Source: Candidatus Rifleibacteriota bacterium
GTDB taxonomy: Bacteria; Riflebacteria; Ozemobacteria; Ozemobacterales; Ozemobacteraceae
NCBI GenBank assembly: GCA_029564115.1
Contig: JAKQQP010000177.1
Span: 36,224-100,223 of the forward strand
DNA: 64,000 nt
Direction: 5' to 3'
This document shows positions 23,826 to 32,296 of this stretch, in pieces (the stretch's first letter is position 1; every line of letters starts with the position of its first letter). The notes beneath the pieces are model-generated. The model was not told the origin of the DNA. It was given only the letters and a program-made list of their open reading frames with translations, and searched no databases. The position numbers and the translations under genes were made by a program.

Positions 23826-25607
23826 ATGAAGCATACAGGAAACAGGGCGTTTCTATCCGGAAACGCCGCCATTGCCCGCGGGGCCTGGGAAGCCGGCGTC
23901 AGATTCGCTTCAGCATACCCTGGCACCCCCTCTACCGAGATTCTTGAATACTGCGGCACATACGACGAAATCGATGCCCAGTGGGCAGTCAACGAAAAAA
24001 CCGCGATGGAAACAGTTATCGGTGCCTGCTACGGCGGCGCAAGATCACTATGCGCTCAGAAGCACGTTGGCTTGAACGTGGCTGCGGACCCCTTTTTTAC
24101 CGTCGCTTATACCGGTGTTAACGCTGGCCTGGTAATTGTTTCGGCTGACGATCCCGGCATGCACAGCTCGCAAAACGAGCAGGATAACCGTTATTACGCA
24201 ATGATGGCCAAAATTCCGATGTTCGAGCCTTCGAACAGCCAGGAAGCGAAAGATATGACCATCGCCGCCATCAAACTCTCAGAAGAATTCGATACCCCGG
24301 TCATGATCCGCACGACTACCAGAATTTCTCATTCTGAGGGCATTGTAGCCCTTGGCGAACGCGAATCAGCACCCGAGCGTGAATTCGTCAGAGATATGGG
24401 CAAATATTGTGTTTTGCCGCACAATGCCCGCCGTCTGCACGTCAAAGTTGAAGAACGCCAGAAAAAAATTGCCGAATTTGGCTGCAAAAGCAGTTTCAAT
24501 CGCCTTGAAGAAGGCGACAAAAAAATAGGCATCATTTCTTCCGGTATCAGCTACTGCCACGCTCGCGAAATATTTCCCGACGCGTCTTTTCTCAAGCTTG
24601 GGCTGACTTACCCATTCCCTGTTGAATTGATCAAAAAGTTCGCAGCCAGCGTCGAAAAACTCATCGTTATCGAAGAAAACGACCCGTTTCTCGAAACAGC
24701 TGTCAGAGCTCTCGGCATTGCCTGTATCGGCAAAGATCGCTTGCCGGTCTGCGGCGAATTGAACCCGGACATTATTCACGAATCACTGCCAGAACTGGTC
24801 AACAGGCCAATGCCAGTCAAGACCCGCCCGGCTGATGTGGAAATCCCGGTGCGACCACCAGTGCTCTGCCCCGGCTGCCCACATCGCGGTGTTTTTTACA
24901 CTTTACGCAAGCTTGACTGCACGGTAACCGGCGACATCGGCTGTTATTCGCTCGGAGCTTTCGCTCCTCACAACGCCATGCATACAATCGTCTGCATGGG
25001 CGCCTCAGTCACCAGCGCTCTGGGCATCGAAAAAGCGATGAAAGACAAAATTCACGGCAAGCTGGTGGCAGTACTCGGCGAATCTACCTTTATGCACTCA
25101 GGGATTACCGGCCTTATCGACACAGTTTATAATAAAGGCCGGCATGTAACCATGATTCTCGATAACTCCATCACTGCGATGACCGGCCACCAGCCAAACC
25201 CGGCCAGCGGCAAAACCCTCAAGGGCGAAACCACCAAATCTCTGAATTTTGAAGCAATGTGCAAAGCCTGTGGCATAACCAATGTCCACACCGTAGACCC
25301 GTTCGACCTCAAACTGCTCGAAACGACTCTTAAAGAAGCACTCCAAGACCCTGAACCTTCCGTAATAATTACCCGCCGCCCCTGTTTCCTGCTCAAAGAC
25401 TACAAACCTCAGGTCAGACTCGTCAGCATCAACCGCGATAAATGCGTAAAATGCGGCATGTGCTGGAAACTTGGCTGCCCCGCCATCGAAGTAAACCCGG
25501 ATGATGGCAAAACCCTGATCAACCCGGCACTTTGTGTGCATTGCGGGCTCTGCGCCGCAGTGTGTCGCCCCGGAGCCATTACTCAGGCAAAAGAGGAGGC
25601 AAAATAA
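23826..25607 (+). CDS. iorA: Indolepyruvate:ferredoxin oxidoreductase, alpha subunit
   Basis: IorA oxidatively decarboxylates aryl-2-oxo acids (indolepyruvate, phenylpyruvate) to acyl-CoA, reducing ferredoxin. The 593-residue protein has the N-terminal pyrimidine-binding domain (GNAAIARGAWEAGVRFASAYPG), the TPP-binding domain (TGDIGCYSLGAFAPHNA, then GESTFMHSGITGL and LDNSITAMTGHQPNP), and two C-terminal ferredoxin clusters (CVKCGMCWKLGCP and CVHCGLCAAVCRP). I chose ATG 23826 with AAGGAG at 23813-23818; an in-frame GTG at 23811 overlaps the SD. iorB follows with a one-base overlap. Reduced ferredoxin could feed the neighbouring hydrogenase. Confidence 0.95.
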   Translation: MKHTGNRAFLSGNAAIARGAWEAGVRFASAYPGTPSTEILEYCGTYDEIDAQWAVNEKTAMETVIGACYGGARSLCAQKHVGLNVAADPFFTVAYTGVNAGLVIVSADDPGMHSSQNEQDNRYYAMMAKIPMFEPSNSQEAKDMTIAAIKLSEEFDTPVMIRTTTRISHSEGIVALGERESAPEREFVRDMGKYCVLPHNARRLHVKVEERQKKIAEFGCKSSFNRLEEGDKKIGIISSGISYCHAREIFPDASFLKLGLTYPFPVELIKKFAASVEKLIVIEENDPFLETAVRALGIACIGKDRLPVCGELNPDIIHESLPELVNRPMPVKTRPADVEIPVRPPVLCPGCPHRGVFYTLRKLDCTVTGDIGCYSLGAFAPHNAMHTIVCMGASVTSALGIEKAMKDKIHGKLVAVLGESTFMHSGITGLIDTVYNKGRHVTMILDNSITAMTGHQPNPASGKTLKGETTKSLNFEAMCKACGITNVHTVDPFDLKLLETTLKEALQDPEPSVIITRRPCFLLKDYKPQVRLVSINRDKCVKCGMCWKLGCPAIEVNPDDGKTLINPALCVHCGLCAAVCRPGAITQAKEEAK

Positions 25608-26182
25608 TGACTACGAATATACTTTTATGTGGAGTTGGCGGTCAAGGAACTCTTCTTGCCAGCAATCTTCTGGCTGAATGCGCAATGGAAGCGGGTTTTG
25701 ATGTTAAAAAATCAGAGATTCACGGAATGGCACAGCGGGGCGGCAGCGTCGTCAGTCATGTCCGCTTTGGCGAACGCATCTGCTCACCGATAATCAGAAA
25801 AGGCGAATGCGACATACTGCTTGCCTTCGAAGAACTTGAAGCTCTGCGCTGGACAGAATTCCTCAAACCCAACGGTCTGGTGATCACTAATGTCCAGAAC
25901 ATTCTCCCCATGTCTGTCTCAGCCGGCAAATCAGTGTATCCGAAAAATATCACCCAGCTTCTTGCCCAGATGTCAGTTCAGACAATCGCAGTCGATGGCA
26001 TAGGCAAAGCCAGAGAAGTCGGCAACCAGAAATGTCTCAACGTCGTGCTTCTCGGTGTGCTTGCCAGACAGATAGGTCAAATCAAACCAGAAATCTGGCC
26101 CGAAATGATCAAACGCATGCTCCCGGCCAAATTGCAGGAATTAAATCTCAAAGCCTTCAGCACCGGCTGGAACCTCGCCTGA
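25607..26182 (+). CDS. iorB: Indolepyruvate:ferredoxin oxidoreductase, beta subunit
   Basis: A 191-residue gamma-type oxidoreductase domain protein, the partner of IorA. The N-terminus NILLCGVGGQGTLLASNLLAE and then SEIHGMAQRGGSVVSHVRFG are the family hallmarks. The start ATG 25607 overlaps the iorA stop (TAATG), and AGGAGG at 25594-25599 is correctly spaced. Longer upstream versions of this frame run inside the iorA ferredoxin domain and are rejected. A strong terminator follows. Confidence 0.94.
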   Translation: MTTNILLCGVGGQGTLLASNLLAECAMEAGFDVKKSEIHGMAQRGGSVVSHVRFGERICSPIIRKGECDILLAFEELEALRWTEFLKPNGLVITNVQNILPMSVSAGKSVYPKNITQLLAQMSVQTIAVDGIGKAREVGNQKCLNVVLLGVLARQIGQIKPEIWPEMIKRMLPAKLQELNLKAFSTGWNLA

Positions 26183-26190
26183 CCTTATAA

Positions 26191-26232
26191 AAAACAGCCC
26201 GGCCCCTTTTGGGTGCCGGGCTGTTTTTTATT
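26191..26232. terminator. Bidirectional terminator between iorB and HEAT/TPR gene
   Basis: The stem CAGCCCGGC (26195-26203)/GCCGGGCTG (26215-26223) is flanked by A on the left and T on the right, so it can end both convergent genes. Confidence 0.9.
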
Positions 26233-26234
26233 TA

Positions 26235-28529
26235 TTATTTTGCAACTTTCAGACGTTCGAGAAGATCACGCAGATTCTGCAGTCCCGGGGTGCCTTCAGG
26301 CACGTCGTTGAGAGAGCGCTGCAACAGCTGCAGTGCTTCACTACGCCGATTGATCTTCACCAGGGTGATCGCCAGATTGTAGTATGCTCCCGGGTCTTTT
26401 TTATCAAGTTCTATGGCTTTTTTATAAATTTCAGCCGATTTTTCGAAATTGCCGGTTTTCTGCAGCGCAAAAGCCAGATTAATCAAAATCTTCGCCGTGG
26501 GAGCCTGATGACGCATGCCTTCCTCGAAGTGGCGAATGGCTTCTTCCCAGCGGGCCGTTTTGAGAAAAAGACTGGCCAGGTTGAACCTGACGGTATTCAG
26601 ATCAGGCTTCAATTTTAAAGCTGTTTTAAAATGTTCAATCGCAGCATCTACATTGCCGGCGCGATAAAAAGCAGCTCCAAGATTACTGTGAGCCTGAAAA
26701 TTAAAGGGATCCAGCTCGATCGCCTTTTTAAAATCAGCTGTTGCCGAATCAAAGCGACTCAACTGCAGATTGAGATTACCAGAAAAAAACACCGCCATCA
26801 GGTCATGCGGGTGTTTGTCGAGAAACAAACGCACCTGCTCGAGAGATTCGACGAGTTTGCCGGCTTTAAAAAGTTCAAGGAATCTGTTTCGCAGAGTTTC
26901 ACGGTTGTCAGAAGTTTTGTCGCTGACTTCCGGCGCCAGCTGCTGTGCCGAAGCCAATTTGTCTTCGGCCGGCTCAGCAGGTTTACCAACAGCGGTCGGA
27001 ATAGCGGCAGCCGGAACTTTAACCCGTTCAAGACTTGTTTTCAGTGGCCCCGGCAACGGCGAAACTTCTATTTCGCGCAGAGCAATGCCAATCTGCATCA
27101 GGGTATAAGCCGCCGAAATGCGGGTAGCTACGTCTTTACTGCCCAGCATTGTCTCGAGTTCTTCGAGAACCTCGACATCGCCCAGCCTGAAAAGAGCCTT
27201 AGCGGCATTTGAGCGCGTGCGATTGTCAGAATCCTTCAGCAGCGGCCTTAGAACGTTGATTCCAGCCTCACCCAGAACTTCTTCAATGCTTTCGACAGCA
27301 TTGGCCCGCACGCGTGAATCACGGTCTCGAAGAGCATTTTGAAGAGTTGCAACCCCGGAGCGATCCCCGATATGGCCAAGACTGGTTATCACGGCTGACC
27401 TGATCTTGAAATTACGGTCAGTTTTAAGCATTTTTATCAGCCAGGGCACTGCAGAAACAATTTTCAGACGCCCAAGAGTTATAACTGCCTGCAATCTTAC
27501 AAAGGGAACAGGGTCTGCAAGCATACGCACCAAAAGTTCTGCCTGCGCCTCCCTGGCGCGGTTCGACAGAGCCAGGGAAGCATTTTTACGAACATCGGCA
27601 TCTTCGTCTTTCAGCAACTCAACGATCATTTCGAGTGCCTGAGGGTGCTCGACAACCGACAGAACATAACCAAGAGTGGCTCTGATCCATTTGTCAGGGT
27701 CATCGAGCATCGAACGCATCACCGGCGTCAGATCGGTATTGCCCAGATTGGCAGCCGCAATCATGGCATTACCACGAACACGATTATTCGGATGTTTCAA
27801 AAAAGGCTGAATCAAAGTAAAAGCTTTATCTGCCGGCAGACCAAGCCTGGCGAGGCTCTCGATGGCATTGGCCTTGACACGGTCGTCTGTGTCACGCAAA
27901 GCTTTGGTGAGAGTAGGCACGGCAGTCAGGTCGCCAAGAGTGCCGAGCGCGGTGATCAAAGCCGACCGCTTGCGCTCGTTTCTTTCTTTCAGATAAAATG
28001 CCACAAGCGGGTTTGTTGCCTTATGCGAACCTAGTCTGGCAAGGGCATCGACAACGTTCAGAAAAATCCATTCATTGCTCTCGCCAAGGCAACCCAGCAG
28101 GTTTGATACGGCTGAGCCATCTTTGAGGCGCCCAAGGGAACTTATGCTGTTGAATCTTACATTGGGATCCAGGTCGCCAAGGGCCTCGATCAGAGCAAGA
28201 ACCGCCTGACGATCGTTAAAAGCGCCGAGAGCAAGGGCGATATTCGGTCTCACTTCCCGTTCAGCTTCTTTAAAAGCCGCAAGCAATGGAGCGAGTGCCG
28301 AAGGCTCACCTATTTCAGCGAGAGCAAGGGGCATCTGCTCGTCCTGTTTTTCTTTCAGCAGAGAGGCAATGAGCGGTTCAACCGCTTCGGGGTCGCCGAT
28401 TTTACCGAGTGCTTTGGCACCTTCTCCACGCAGTCTGGCGTCCTGGTGAGACAAAAAGCCGATCAGGCGGCGGGTACACGGCTTCAAAAGCCAAAAACCG
28501 TTTTGTCTGTATTTGCTTTCCCCTGTCAA
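26235..28529 (-). CDS. HEAT-repeat/TPR scaffold protein
   Basis: A 764-residue all-helical repeat protein. Residues ~20-500 form about 15 HEAT (PBS lyase-type) repeats, each like GDPEAVEPLIASLLKE with spaced DxDxxVRxNA motifs. A variable linker (~510-555) is rich in Ala, Pro and Glu. Residues ~560-760 form about six TPR units (AHSNLGAAFYRAGNVDAAIEHF). There is no signal peptide or membrane segment. It is likely a protein-binding scaffold; the PBS lyase name is misleading. The start is TTG 28529 with GGAGGAAGAG upstream. The convergent terminator with iorB closes it. Confidence 0.85.
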   Translation of the reverse strand: MTGESKYRQNGFWLLKPCTRRLIGFLSHQDARLRGEGAKALGKIGDPEAVEPLIASLLKEKQDEQMPLALAEIGEPSALAPLLAAFKEAEREVRPNIALALGAFNDRQAVLALIEALGDLDPNVRFNSISSLGRLKDGSAVSNLLGCLGESNEWIFLNVVDALARLGSHKATNPLVAFYLKERNERKRSALITALGTLGDLTAVPTLTKALRDTDDRVKANAIESLARLGLPADKAFTLIQPFLKHPNNRVRGNAMIAAANLGNTDLTPVMRSMLDDPDKWIRATLGYVLSVVEHPQALEMIVELLKDEDADVRKNASLALSNRAREAQAELLVRMLADPVPFVRLQAVITLGRLKIVSAVPWLIKMLKTDRNFKIRSAVITSLGHIGDRSGVATLQNALRDRDSRVRANAVESIEEVLGEAGINVLRPLLKDSDNRTRSNAAKALFRLGDVEVLEELETMLGSKDVATRISAAYTLMQIGIALREIEVSPLPGPLKTSLERVKVPAAAIPTAVGKPAEPAEDKLASAQQLAPEVSDKTSDNRETLRNRFLELFKAGKLVESLEQVRLFLDKHPHDLMAVFFSGNLNLQLSRFDSATADFKKAIELDPFNFQAHSNLGAAFYRAGNVDAAIEHFKTALKLKPDLNTVRFNLASLFLKTARWEEAIRHFEEGMRHQAPTAKILINLAFALQKTGNFEKSAEIYKKAIELDKKDPGAYYNLAITLVKINRRSEALQLLQRSLNDVPEGTPGLQNLRDLLERLKVAK

Positions 28530-28557
28530 GAACTCTCTTCCTCCAGAATAGCAGCTT

Positions 28558-28590
28558 AAAAAAAGACCCGGTTTAACCGGGTCTTTTTTT
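28558..28590 (-). terminator. Terminator of the small tudor-like gene
   Basis: Stem GACCCGG (28565-28571)/CCGGGTC (28577-28583), with seven A before and seven T after. It could act in both directions. It separates the gene at 28606 from the HEAT/TPR gene. The stem is the same as in the terminator at 53402-53419. Confidence 0.9.
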
Positions 28591-28605
28591 AAGCTGGAAA
28601 TTATT

Positions 28606-28863
28606 TCAACCCATTCTCAGGTTTTTTACTCCAACCTTTTCGAAGGCAACCTTCATTTTGTTGATGCCATCGTCGGTTGTCCCGGTTTCAATGACTTCAC
28701 CGGTGTCATCCCAGACTTTGTGGTAAACCATATCGCCCTTAGCAAAGCTTTCAGTAACTGAATACTCTCTTGCTTCACCGGAAACAGGCCTTACCTTTTT
28801 CTTGCTGGGGGCCACCTCTTCGCTGACTGCTCCAGCCTTTTTAATAGTTTTCGCACGTGCCAT
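28606..28863 (-). CDS. Small basic protein with tudor-like C-terminal domain
   Basis: An 85-residue protein. The N-terminal ~35 residues are Lys/Ala-rich and basic. The rest (FAKGDMVYHKVWDDTGEVIE ... KVAFEKVGVKNLRM) follows the tudor-like pattern seen at the C-terminus of PcrA/UvrD helicases and in DUF3553, where it contacts RNA polymerase or nucleic acid. I infer a nucleic-acid or polymerase-associated role. GGGAGG precedes the ATG. It has its own promoter (28897-28925) and terminator. Confidence 0.75.
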   Translation of the reverse strand: MARAKTIKKAGAVSEEVAPSKKKVRPVSGEAREYSVTESFAKGDMVYHKVWDDTGEVIETGTTDDGINKMKVAFEKVGVKNLRMG

Positions 28864-28896
28864 TCATTGTCCTCCCTTCCAGGAAGTTGGAACTAT

Positions 28897-28925
28897 AAAA
28901 TAGCATAAACAATCTACTCTGTCAA
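28897..28925 (-). promoter_or_regulatory. Promoter of the small tudor-like gene
   Basis: On the minus strand TTGACA (28925-28920), 17-base spacer, TATTTT (28902-28897). It is back-to-back with the clostripain promoter. Confidence 0.85.
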
Positions 28926-28961
28926 ATCATGTGAAATCGCAAGAAAAAAGCCCTTACAAAT

Positions 28962-28990
28962 TTGACACATTTTGTACGCGACCGTATAAT
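28962..28990 (+). promoter_or_regulatory. Consensus sigma-70-type promoter of the clostripain gene
   Basis: TTGACA (28962-28967), exactly 17 bases, TATAAT (28985-28990): a perfect match to consensus. Transcription should start near 28997, about 28 bases before the GTG start. Confidence 0.92.
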
Positions 28991-29024
28991 TAATAAGCGT
29001 CTATCCGGCCATTGGAGGAAAAGT

Positions 29025-31688
29025 GTGTATCATAAGAGTATAACAGCGCCAATTGCTTTAGCGATATTTTTTATGTTTGCGGCAGCCTTCCCCGTCATGG
29101 CCGCCGAGGCCGAACCTGCCCTCAAAGAATGGACCTTCATGATCTTCATGGCAGCTGATAACAACCTCGAAGCTGCCACTGCCATAGATATCAACGAAAT
29201 CGAAAAATATGGCTCCAGCGATAAAATAAATTTTCTTGCCCAGATAGATCGCAACGGCAACTTTTCCAGCAATTCTGAACTAAAATGGTCCGGGGCCAGA
29301 CGATTTTATATCATTCGCGATAAAAATGCGAAAAAAATGTCTTCACCGGCAATCGAAGATCTCGGCAACGTAGATATGGCCGACCCCGAAACCCTGATTG
29401 ACTTCGTCACCTGGGCCCACACCAACTACCCGGCAAAACGCTACGCCCTCATCCTCTGGAATCACGGCACCGGCTGGAAAGAAATTCAGCCAAGCATAAT
29501 GGAGGCTGACGCAGGCGAAATCGGCCTGCCATCAGGCATGGCCAATATTATCGATAATATGTCCTATAATATTTCATATGACGACACTTCAAAATCTTCG
29601 ATGAACATACCGACGCTGGGCGAAACGCTTGCCCTCATCAAAGATGTACTCGGCAAACCCATAGACCTGCTCGGCTTCGACGCCTGCCTGATGCAGATGG
29701 TCGAAGTATCATGGACAGCGGCTCCCTATGCTCTGTGCCAGGTCGGGTCACCAGACCAGGAGCCCGAAAGAGGCTGGCCATATGACCTCATAGCCGCCGA
29801 AATGCACAAAAAGCCAGGCATCGAACCTCTTGAACTCGGCAAAGTCATTACGAACGTATATAACAAATCATATATGAGCGGTTCGCAGGGAAACACCGCG
29901 GTAGTTCTCTCTGTTATCGACATGAGCAAATCAGAAGCATTTCGCAGCGACCTCGACAGCTTCTGCAACGCTGCAAAACGCAACATAACCGACATCGACA
30001 AATTTGAAGCAGCCAGAGACGCCGCCCTTAAATACTCATACGGCGATTATATCGATCTCGGGCACTTTCTCAGCCTGGTCACAAAATCAAGCGTTAAAGC
30101 CGAAACTCGAGCCGCAGCCTCCCAGCTTCTCAAAACGATTATCGGCGAAAAAAAATCCGGTGGCTATGTCGCCAAAATCTCTGCCAATGGCGAAAAGTTC
30201 AAAGAAACCCGCGGGCTTTCGATATTTTTCCCCACCCGCCAGGGCTTCAAAACCTACAGAACCAGATACAAAGAGCACGCCATCGCTAAAGAAACCGAAT
30301 GGTTCAATTTTCTCAGTGAAATAGCCAACCCCAACATGCCCTACCTCAAACTCGAAGACGTCATCCTCGAAGACAACAACAAAGACGGGCGCATTGCCGC
30401 CGGCGAAGAAGTCAAAGTCATGGTCACCCTTCGCAATCTTGGCCGAAAGCCACTGTCTGCAGCAAAAGTGAGTTTTGTCACAGACAGCGGTCTCCTCGAA
30501 ACCGCCAAACAGAGCGTCGAGCTGCAAACACTGCCTGGGCCGGGCAAAACTGCAAACGTTCATGCCTTCACCATCAAAACAAAAGAAGACGCCCCGGTTC
30601 ATTCTGAAATTTCTCTCAACATCAGTCTCGCCGGCGAAAAATTACCTGTTTCAACAATTAAAGCAAATTTCTTTATCAAAGAGCCTTTTTCTTCGACCGG
30701 GCACGCGCTGTTGGTAATAACCGACAATTTTTCCCCGGCCAGCCCGGTTCTTCAGCAGATGATGCAGGGTGCCGGCGTAAAATTCGACACCTGGGATCGC
30801 ATGCTCGACGGCGCTCTGCGCCCTGAAGTCCTCAAGCGTTACCTCGATGGCTGGGTATTCATTGCCGCCCAGGATTCCACCCCCGAACAGACTCTCAGCG
30901 AAGAAGAAATCGACTCGCTCGACCAGTTCCTCAAAACGGGTGGTCGCCTGGTTCTCAACGGGCAAGACCTGGCTTTCAGCCTGCGCGAAAGCGATTTTCT
31001 GCGCACTCGCTGCAAAGCCAGCTTTGTCCAGGACGACGTTAACGTTCATGTTGTTTCAGGGGCCAATGGTTTTGCCAGCAATCGCAGCTTTCAGATTTTT
31101 GGCGGCGATGGCGCCAACAACCAGAAATGGCCCGACGAAATAGACCCGCTGTCAGGTGCCGAAGTTATCATCAAATATGAAGAAGGCGCCAGAGACAAAG
31201 CTGATGACCGCGAAATGAACGGCCCCGACCACAAACCGGGTTCTCTCACCCGCGGCATAACCTCTTCTGGAGCTGCTGGCATAAAAGTGGCCGATGGTTA
31301 CCGGCTGATGCTGTTTTCATTCGGAATTGAAGCCATAAACAATGCCAGCCAGCGCAACGAAATGATGCGACATATCGCCAGCTTCATGCAGCCCACTGCA
31401 GACGCAGAGGTGCGCAATCTTGCAAGGGCAGCGACCAGACGTGCAAACCCCAGAACGTCTTCAGAACGTGTTGTGATCGAACGGGCCGATCTGCTTTCAA
31501 ATGTAGAAACACGCCTGATCAGACAAATCAAAAATGAATTAAAAAACAAACCCGAAACTCGCGACCAGGTTCTCGGCGAAATTCAGCGCCTGCCGGCCAA
31601 CCAGCGTAAAGCGGTGCAAAATCTTGAAAAAAGTGTTCAATCACTCTTGGAATTTGACACACAGCATGGTACTCTGAACCGGAGATAA
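29025..31688 (+). CDS. Secreted clostripain-family (C11) cysteine peptidase
   Basis: An 887-residue exported protease. A signal peptide (to about AAAFPVMAAEA) precedes the C11 catalytic domain. MIFMAADNNLE starts it, the catalytic His is in LILWNHGTGWKE and the catalytic Cys in DLLGFDACLMQM. A middle beta domain (DVILEDNNKDGRIAAGEEVK, DUF11/CARDB-like) and a C-terminal amidotransferase-like fold (HALLVITDNFS ... FLKTGGRLVLNGQDLAFSL) follow. Clostripains cleave after Arg. I chose GTG 29025, preceded by GGAGGA; the longer frame's TTG at 28962 is the promoter -35. A perfect promoter lies upstream. Confidence 0.9.
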   Translation: MYHKSITAPIALAIFFMFAAAFPVMAAEAEPALKEWTFMIFMAADNNLEAATAIDINEIEKYGSSDKINFLAQIDRNGNFSSNSELKWSGARRFYIIRDKNAKKMSSPAIEDLGNVDMADPETLIDFVTWAHTNYPAKRYALILWNHGTGWKEIQPSIMEADAGEIGLPSGMANIIDNMSYNISYDDTSKSSMNIPTLGETLALIKDVLGKPIDLLGFDACLMQMVEVSWTAAPYALCQVGSPDQEPERGWPYDLIAAEMHKKPGIEPLELGKVITNVYNKSYMSGSQGNTAVVLSVIDMSKSEAFRSDLDSFCNAAKRNITDIDKFEAARDAALKYSYGDYIDLGHFLSLVTKSSVKAETRAAASQLLKTIIGEKKSGGYVAKISANGEKFKETRGLSIFFPTRQGFKTYRTRYKEHAIAKETEWFNFLSEIANPNMPYLKLEDVILEDNNKDGRIAAGEEVKVMVTLRNLGRKPLSAAKVSFVTDSGLLETAKQSVELQTLPGPGKTANVHAFTIKTKEDAPVHSEISLNISLAGEKLPVSTIKANFFIKEPFSSTGHALLVITDNFSPASPVLQQMMQGAGVKFDTWDRMLDGALRPEVLKRYLDGWVFIAAQDSTPEQTLSEEEIDSLDQFLKTGGRLVLNGQDLAFSLRESDFLRTRCKASFVQDDVNVHVVSGANGFASNRSFQIFGGDGANNQKWPDEIDPLSGAEVIIKYEEGARDKADDREMNGPDHKPGSLTRGITSSGAAGIKVADGYRLMLFSFGIEAINNASQRNEMMRHIASFMQPTADAEVRNLARAATRRANPRTSSERVVIERADLLSNVETRLIRQIKNELKNKPETRDQVLGEIQRLPANQRKAVQNLEKSVQSLLEFDTQHGTLNRR

Positions 31689-31703
31689 AATTTCCCGCCG
31701 CGC

Positions 31704-31907
31704 ATGCAACTCTCTTCGGGCTGCATCTCCCGGGACAACAGCGGAGTTCGTCTGTATTGCCATGCCGAGAAACATTGCCAGCTCAGCCTGCTGCCAGGTG
31801 CACGCTTTGTTTTGCTCATTCCATCTGACCGAATATTCATACATGCCGATCACCGCCGGCGCGATGACGAAATTCATCTTATTTATCAAGCTTCATACGG
31901 GCTGTAA
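31704..31907 (+). CDS. Possible small gene at the head of the division cluster
   Basis: A 67-codon frame, in the same frame as the clostripain stop and ending two bases before the ftsL-like start. Codon third positions are C/G-rich, as in neighbouring genes, and the translation has a beta-strand-like pattern (LLPGARFVLLIPSDRIFIHAD). No SD precedes ATG 31704. It occupies the place where mraZ usually stands but does not look like MraZ. It may be a real small gene or chance. Confidence 0.35.
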   Translation: MQLSSGCISRDNSGVRLYCHAEKHCQLSLLPGARFVLLIPSDRIFIHADHRRRDDEIHLIYQASYGL

Positions 31908-31909
31908 CA

Positions 31910-32296
31910 TTGAATAACGCCAAAATATTATTGCCGACCGGGCCGGGCGAACCGCTTATCAGAACCACCCCCCGCGAAAACCTGTCGCCGGAAATCAGCA
32001 CCCGCCGTCGCCAGATCATCAGACTCTACCTTACGGCCATCCTGCTCCTCGGCGCCATGCTCACCGTTTATATCTGGCAGTCAACCAAGATGGTCGAAAT
32101 CAAACTGCGCATAAAAAACATCGAAAAGGACATAAGCAACATCGAAAACAGCAACGCCGATCTCCGCGCCGAGATTTCCAAGCTGCAATCACTCGCCAGA
32201 ATCGAAAAAGTCGCCAAAACTGAACTTGGCATGGTGGTCCCAAGCCGTCTGATCTATATCACAATGCCTGACAACTGGAACGAAAAACATGACTGA
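31910..32296 (+). CDS. ftsL: FtsL/DivIC-like septum protein
   Basis: A 128-residue bitopic membrane protein. A charged N-terminal tail (~45 residues) is followed by one membrane segment (LYLTAILLLGAMLTVYIW), then a coiled coil (KLRIKNIEKDISNIENSN) and the septum-initiator end ARIEKVAKTELGMVVPS. This is the FtsL/FtsB/DivIC architecture. It sits before rsmH, not after it as is usual. The TTG start has only a weak SD. Its end overlaps the rsmH start by eight bases. Confidence 0.82.
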   Translation: MNNAKILLPTGPGEPLIRTTPRENLSPEISTRRRQIIRLYLTAILLLGAMLTVYIWQSTKMVEIKLRIKNIEKDISNIENSNADLRAEISKLQSLARIEKVAKTELGMVVPSRLIYITMPDNWNEKHD

